A stretch of 7,520 nt of DNA from Sphingomonas bacterium. GTDB lineage: Bacteria; Pseudomonadota; Alphaproteobacteria; Sphingomonadales; Sphingomonadaceae. This document shows, piece after piece, positions 5,915 through 7,520 of the stretch. How positions within the stretch are numbered: position 1 is the stretch's first letter; every line of letters begins with the position of its first letter. The stretch lies in assembly GCF_903643065.1 (NCBI RefSeq), contig NZ_CAHJWX010000073.1, forward strand, positions 1-7,520, written 5' to 3'. Below the pieces are notes generated by a model, which did not search any database, was not told the origin of the DNA, and worked only from the letters and a program-made list of their open reading frames with translations. Both the position numbers and the translations under genes were made by a program.

Positions 5915-6247
5915 ATGACATTTGCGCTTTCAGAACACGACTTGGCCGACGTTCCCTCCCGCCTACCGGCGTGGAACGTCGACGGCCCGCGGAACGCATT
6001 GCACCGGCGTTTGGTATTCGACAACTTCGGTGAGGCCCTCGCGGCAATGGTTCGCATCGGCGTAGAAGCCGACAAGGCCGATCACCATCCGGAATGGGCA
6101 AACGTCTTCGGCACCATCGACATCTGGCTTACCACCCATGATGTCGGCGGCGTGTCCGAGCGCGATCTAGCGCTCGCGAGACAGATCGATGGCATGTTTC
6201 CCCACAAGGGTTCTTCCAATGACGCGGCTGCGTCGCGTCGGTCGTAG
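5915..6247 (+). CDS. phhB: Pterin-4a-carbinolamine dehydratase (4a-hydroxytetrahydrobiopterin dehydratase)
   Basis: This 110-aa protein of the PCD/DCoH family dehydrates the 4a-hydroxy-tetrahydropterin formed by aromatic amino acid hydroxylases, giving quinonoid dihydropterin. The signature is complete: KADHHPEW (54-61) with the active-site histidines H57/H58, the hydrophobic strand GTIDIWLTTHD (66-76) with H75, and the ERDLALARQID helix (82-92). The N-terminal W20 within LPAW is also typical. Family members usually end just after the last helix; here about 18 extra, poorly conserved residues follow (GMFPHKGSS onward), perhaps a drifted C-terminus. The ATG at 5915 follows AGGAG (5906-5910), which overlaps the stop of the reductase gene. 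The two genes are therefore one transcript and probably translationally coupled. No hydroxylase (phhA) is visible in the window. Confidence 0.93.
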   Translation: MTFALSEHDLADVPSRLPAWNVDGPRNALHRRLVFDNFGEALAAMVRIGVEADKADHHPEWANVFGTIDIWLTTHDVGGVSERDLALARQIDGMFPHKGSSNDAAASRRS

Positions 6248-6264
6248 AATAAGTAGCGTAGCAA

Positions 6265-6290
6265 GGGCTCGGTTCGTCCGCATCGAGCCC
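6265..6290 (+). terminator. Stem-loop after the pterin operon
   Basis: GGGCTCG (6265-6271) and CGAGCCC (6284-6290) pair perfectly and extend inward by G-U and U-A pairs to a 9-bp stem with an 8-nt loop. The stem starts 17 nt after the dehydratase stop. There is no T-run, so it is either a weak terminator or an mRNA 3' stabilising hairpin. Confidence 0.45.
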
Positions 6291-6316
6291 AGCTGACCGC
6301 AGAGTTCCGCTCGTAG

Positions 6317-6340
6317 AACCGGGTTGGAAACCGGGTTGTG
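6317..6340. repeat. Two tandem copies of a 12-bp unit (AACCGGGTTG core)
   Basis: AACCGGGTTG occurs at 6317-6326 and again at 6329-6338, a period of 12. Each unit is itself nearly palindromic (AACC...GGTT). The repeat lies in a non-coding stretch between the pterin operon and the tRNA-Ser fragment. It could be a protein-binding site or a simple duplication. Confidence 0.5.
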
Positions 6341-6380
6341 AAGGTTGAAGCGCAAAAATATCTCATGAAAACAAAGGGAA
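6341..6380 (-). other. T-rich stretch resembling a native tRNA trailer
   Basis: Read on the minus strand, the bases following the tRNA-Ser fragment are T-rich (TTTCCCTTTGTTTTC, then ATATTTTTGCG), unlike the GC-rich surroundings. This is what the 3' trailer and terminator of a tRNA gene look like, and it supports this side being the original chromosome. Confidence 0.35.
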
Positions 6381-6397
6381 ATGGCGGAGAGGGTGGG
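6381..6397 (-). repeat. tRNA-Ser 3'-end fragment; candidate attachment (att) site
   Basis: The minus strand reads TCCCACCCTCTCCGCCA, which matches the end of alphaproteobacterial tRNA-Ser genes: half of the T-stem, the acceptor 3' strand, the discriminator G and the encoded CCA. The match ends abruptly inside the T-arm, and no anticodon or D-arm follows to the right. Islands that integrate at tRNA 3' ends leave exactly this kind of fragment at their far border. The match is to recalled tRNA sequence and was not searched. Confidence 0.6.
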
Positions 6398-6441
6398 AGA
6401 GGATGTGGATCACTTTATTCGTCCGTAAGTTATTGAAATTG

Positions 6442-6493
6442 TTGTGCTCCAAGAAATTTGTGTACCAGCATGTGGAACAGCTTTGTGTACCAG
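6442..6493. repeat. 25-bp-spaced direct repeats beside the att site
   Basis: TTTGTGTACCAG occurs exactly at 6457-6468 and 6482-6493, 25 bases apart. A degenerate third copy, TTGTGCTCCA, begins at 6442 (8 of 10 matching). They lie 45-100 bases inside the presumed island from the tRNA-Ser fragment in AT-richer DNA. That is the placement of arm-type integrase sites or excisionase sites in integrative elements. An AlpA-like protein encoded nearby is a possible ligand, by inference. Confidence 0.55.
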
Positions 6494-6525
6494 GATCGTA
6501 GTCCCAACTACCGTTCTTGGAAGGG

Positions 6526-6589
6526 AAAAACGACGCCTGCTCCCTCTGCGCCCGTGGGTTCGACGCCTTTGGCCGCGGGCGCTGCAGAG
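6526..6589 (-). terminator. Probable terminator of the AlpA-like/kinase operon
   Basis: Just past the kinase stop (6593-6595), GCGCCCG (6548-6554) pairs with CGGGCGC (6576-6582). The stem extends across a 3-nt bulge by CTCT (6544-6547) with AGAG (6586-6589). On the minus strand a run of five T (6530-6526) follows 13 nt after the stem. The stem is strong, but the distance to the T-run is longer than ideal. Confidence 0.45.
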
Positions 6590-6592
6590 CGT

Positions 6593-7159
6593 TCAGCCAG
6601 GCAAGGAACCGCGTACCTGATCGAGGAAGCGGCATGCACCATCGACGTCGCCGCTCTGTATGACGGCCATGCGCGCAGGCAGCTGGCGGGCGTAGTTCCG
6701 CGCAATCGCGAGCATGTATTTCTGTTGGTGCGCAAGATCTTCAAAGGTGCGTTCTGGCCTGCGCCGGTCGGGATCTTCGGCGCGTCGAGCCTGGATCAGC
6801 TCAGGCGACGTGACCAGGACCAGAAGTCCGTCCACGCCCAACGCCCTCATAACTTCGACAGGCACGTCCACCAGCTCCCGGTCGTTATCAATGAAGGCGT
6901 GCGCCTCCAATAGGATAGGCCTGTCCAGCTGCCCCTCACGCGCCTTCCGAAAAACCTCGACCAACCTGTTCTGGTTTTGGAGCACGTCGTTGCTCGGCGC
7001 AGTCCGCAATGCCTTGCCGGTGGTATGAAGAGCCTCTCGAAGAAGTCTGCCCGCGCTCAGTCTCACGAACTCGGGGCGCCGGGCCACGATCCGTGCGGCC
7101 AGCCAGCTCTTGCCGGCTCCCGAGACGCCAAGCAGTGCGGTCGTGGGCGCCACGGTCAT
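6593..7159 (-). CDS. P-loop nucleotide kinase, archaeal adenylate kinase (AdkA)-like
   Basis: This 188-aa ATP-binding protein has a Walker A at GVSGAGKS (11-18, K17/S18). A substrate-side segment RLSAGRLLREAL (33-44) follows, then a strand ending ILLEAHAFI (82-90), where archaeal-type adenylate kinases have a D-T-H. Next come VDGLLVLVTSPELIQARR (109-126), a lid with clustered arginines (RRAEDPDRRRPER, 125-137) and HQQKYMLAIARNYA (144-157). This order matches AdkA-type kinases, which phosphorylate AMP or related nucleotides, rather than the bacterial core Adk. Substrate and role here are unknown. The start ATG (7157-7159) overlaps the stop of the AlpA-like gene as ATGA, so translation is coupled. 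Its place beside a candidate att site makes it probable island cargo. Confidence 0.75.
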   Translation of the reverse strand: MTVAPTTALLGVSGAGKSWLAARIVARRPEFVRLSAGRLLREALHTTGKALRTAPSNDVLQNQNRLVEVFRKAREGQLDRPILLEAHAFIDNDRELVDVPVEVMRALGVDGLLVLVTSPELIQARRAEDPDRRRPERTFEDLAHQQKYMLAIARNYARQLPARMAVIQSGDVDGACRFLDQVRGSLPG

Positions 7160-7470
7160 AGTGCGAAGCCGAAGTTCATAGACGGGAAGAGCGCGGCAAG
7201 CCCCGTCCTCGGAATGCTGGTGACCGACTGCGGGGCGCCCCGCAACACCCCCGCCTCGAGGAGGCGCGGCAATCCGACGGCGGGCTGCAGGTGCTGCACA
7301 TGCAGGAAGTCGATGACCGTTATCCAGCGATTGACGGCGGACTCATACCAGCCGGCGCCATTTGTACTGATCGGCACCTGGCTAGGGAACGTGCCTTCGC
7401 CGATCTTACGATAAAGAGTGGTACGTGACAGACCCGTGCGGTCTGACGTGCTCCCCTGAAACTCCGCCAG
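7156..7470 (-). CDS. AlpA-like helix-turn-helix protein, start unclear
   Basis: The coding frame contains a clear AlpA/MerR-type winged helix-turn-helix: RTGLSRTTLYRKIGEGTFPS, then VPIS...GWYESAVNRWI. In the family this segment binds DNA and acts as excisionase or as activator of an integrase gene on prophages and islands. About 50 further residues follow (hydrophobic, LPRLLEAGVLRG...), longer than the usual 60-80-aa AlpA. The stop TGA overlaps the ATG of the kinase gene. The start is a problem: an in-frame TAG lies at 7477-7479, and no ATG, GTG or TTG follows before the motif. The only candidates are CTG at 7470 (used here, 104 aa) or GTG at 7377, which would delete the recognition helix. 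Either a rare CTG start is used or the 5' end is mutated. Confidence 0.65.
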   Translation of the reverse strand: MAEFQGSTSDRTGLSRTTLYRKIGEGTFPSQVPISTNGAGWYESAVNRWITVIDFLHVQHLQPAVGLPRLLEAGVLRGAPQSVTSIPRTGLAALFPSMNFGFAL

Positions 7471-7505
7471 TCTGAGCTAGAGTCGGCCTTCGTGAGGAGA
7501 CGGAC

Positions 7506-7520
7506 GTGAGGAAGACCAGG
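7506..7520 (+). CDS. Start of an unidentified gene (cut by window edge)
   Basis: A GTG at 7506 follows AGGAG (7495-7499) at 6-nt spacing and opens a frame reading VRKTR up to the window end. It would be divergent from the AlpA-like gene with only about 35 bases between them. Five codons are too few to identify it; the call rests on the ribosome site alone. Confidence 0.35.

Noticed and set aside
6381..6470. An intact tRNA-Ser gene on the minus strand
   Set aside because: Only the last 17 bases match. The T-loop, anticodon arm, D-arm and 5' acceptor strand are absent from the sequence to the right.
6458..6913. 151-codon plus-strand frame across the island edge
   Set aside because: It overlaps the repeats and runs antisense to the kinase, whose Walker A and lid motifs are clear. 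No ribosome site or domain.
1..7520. CRISPR array
   Set aside because: No series of regularly spaced repeats was seen. The only direct repeats are the two- or three-copy sets near 6317 and 6442.

Overview
The window is GC-rich, with strong C/G third-codon bias. It looks like chromosome of an alphaproteobacterium, most likely a sphingomonad. That placement rests on codon use, the style of the metabolic and periplasmic proteins, and a 17-base piece matching the 3' end of an alphaproteobacterial-type tRNA-Ser. It is an inference, not a database result.

Layout. (1) Positions 1 to about 1205 hold most of an IS110/IS1111-family insertion sequence on the minus strand: a complete DEDD-type transposase preceded by a strongly structured leader that could be a bridge/guide RNA or a translational control element. 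(2) From about 1205 to 3686 lies an IS91-like element on the plus strand. It carries two recombinases of different chemistry, a XerD-like tyrosine recombinase and, 6 nt downstream, an HUH/Y2 IS91 transposase. A long imperfect hairpin followed by CAAG probably marks its replication-origin end. (3) At 3807-4991 (minus) is a secreted/periplasmic protein of unknown function. (4) At 5157-6247 (plus) is a compact operon: a 26-aa leader ORF, a short-chain dehydrogenase resembling quinonoid dihydropteridine reductase, and pterin-4a-carbinolamine dehydratase. The two enzymes are consecutive steps of tetrahydropterin recycling. (5) At 6248-6592 is a non-coding junction with a stem-loop after the pterin operon, a 12-bp tandem repeat, a tRNA-Ser 3'-end fragment that looks like an attachment site, two exact 12-bp direct repeats 25 bp apart, and a probable terminator. 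(6) At 6593-7470 (minus) are two genes overlapping by ATGA: an AlpA-like helix-turn-helix protein and a P-loop nucleotide kinase resembling archaeal-type adenylate kinase. (7) The first codons of another plus-strand gene appear at 7506.

Interpretation. The pterin operon and the periplasmic protein look like resident chromosomal genes. The two insertion sequences lie to their left. The tRNA-Ser fragment reads leftward into a T-rich stretch resembling a native tRNA trailer, so the chromosome should be to its left and an integrated island to its right. The AlpA-like/kinase pair would then be the first genes inside that island, and the 25-bp-spaced repeats beside the att core are candidate integrase or excisionase sites. 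The most novel-looking parts are this island edge with its coupled kinase, the two-enzyme pterin recycling operon, and the structured leader of the IS110-type element.
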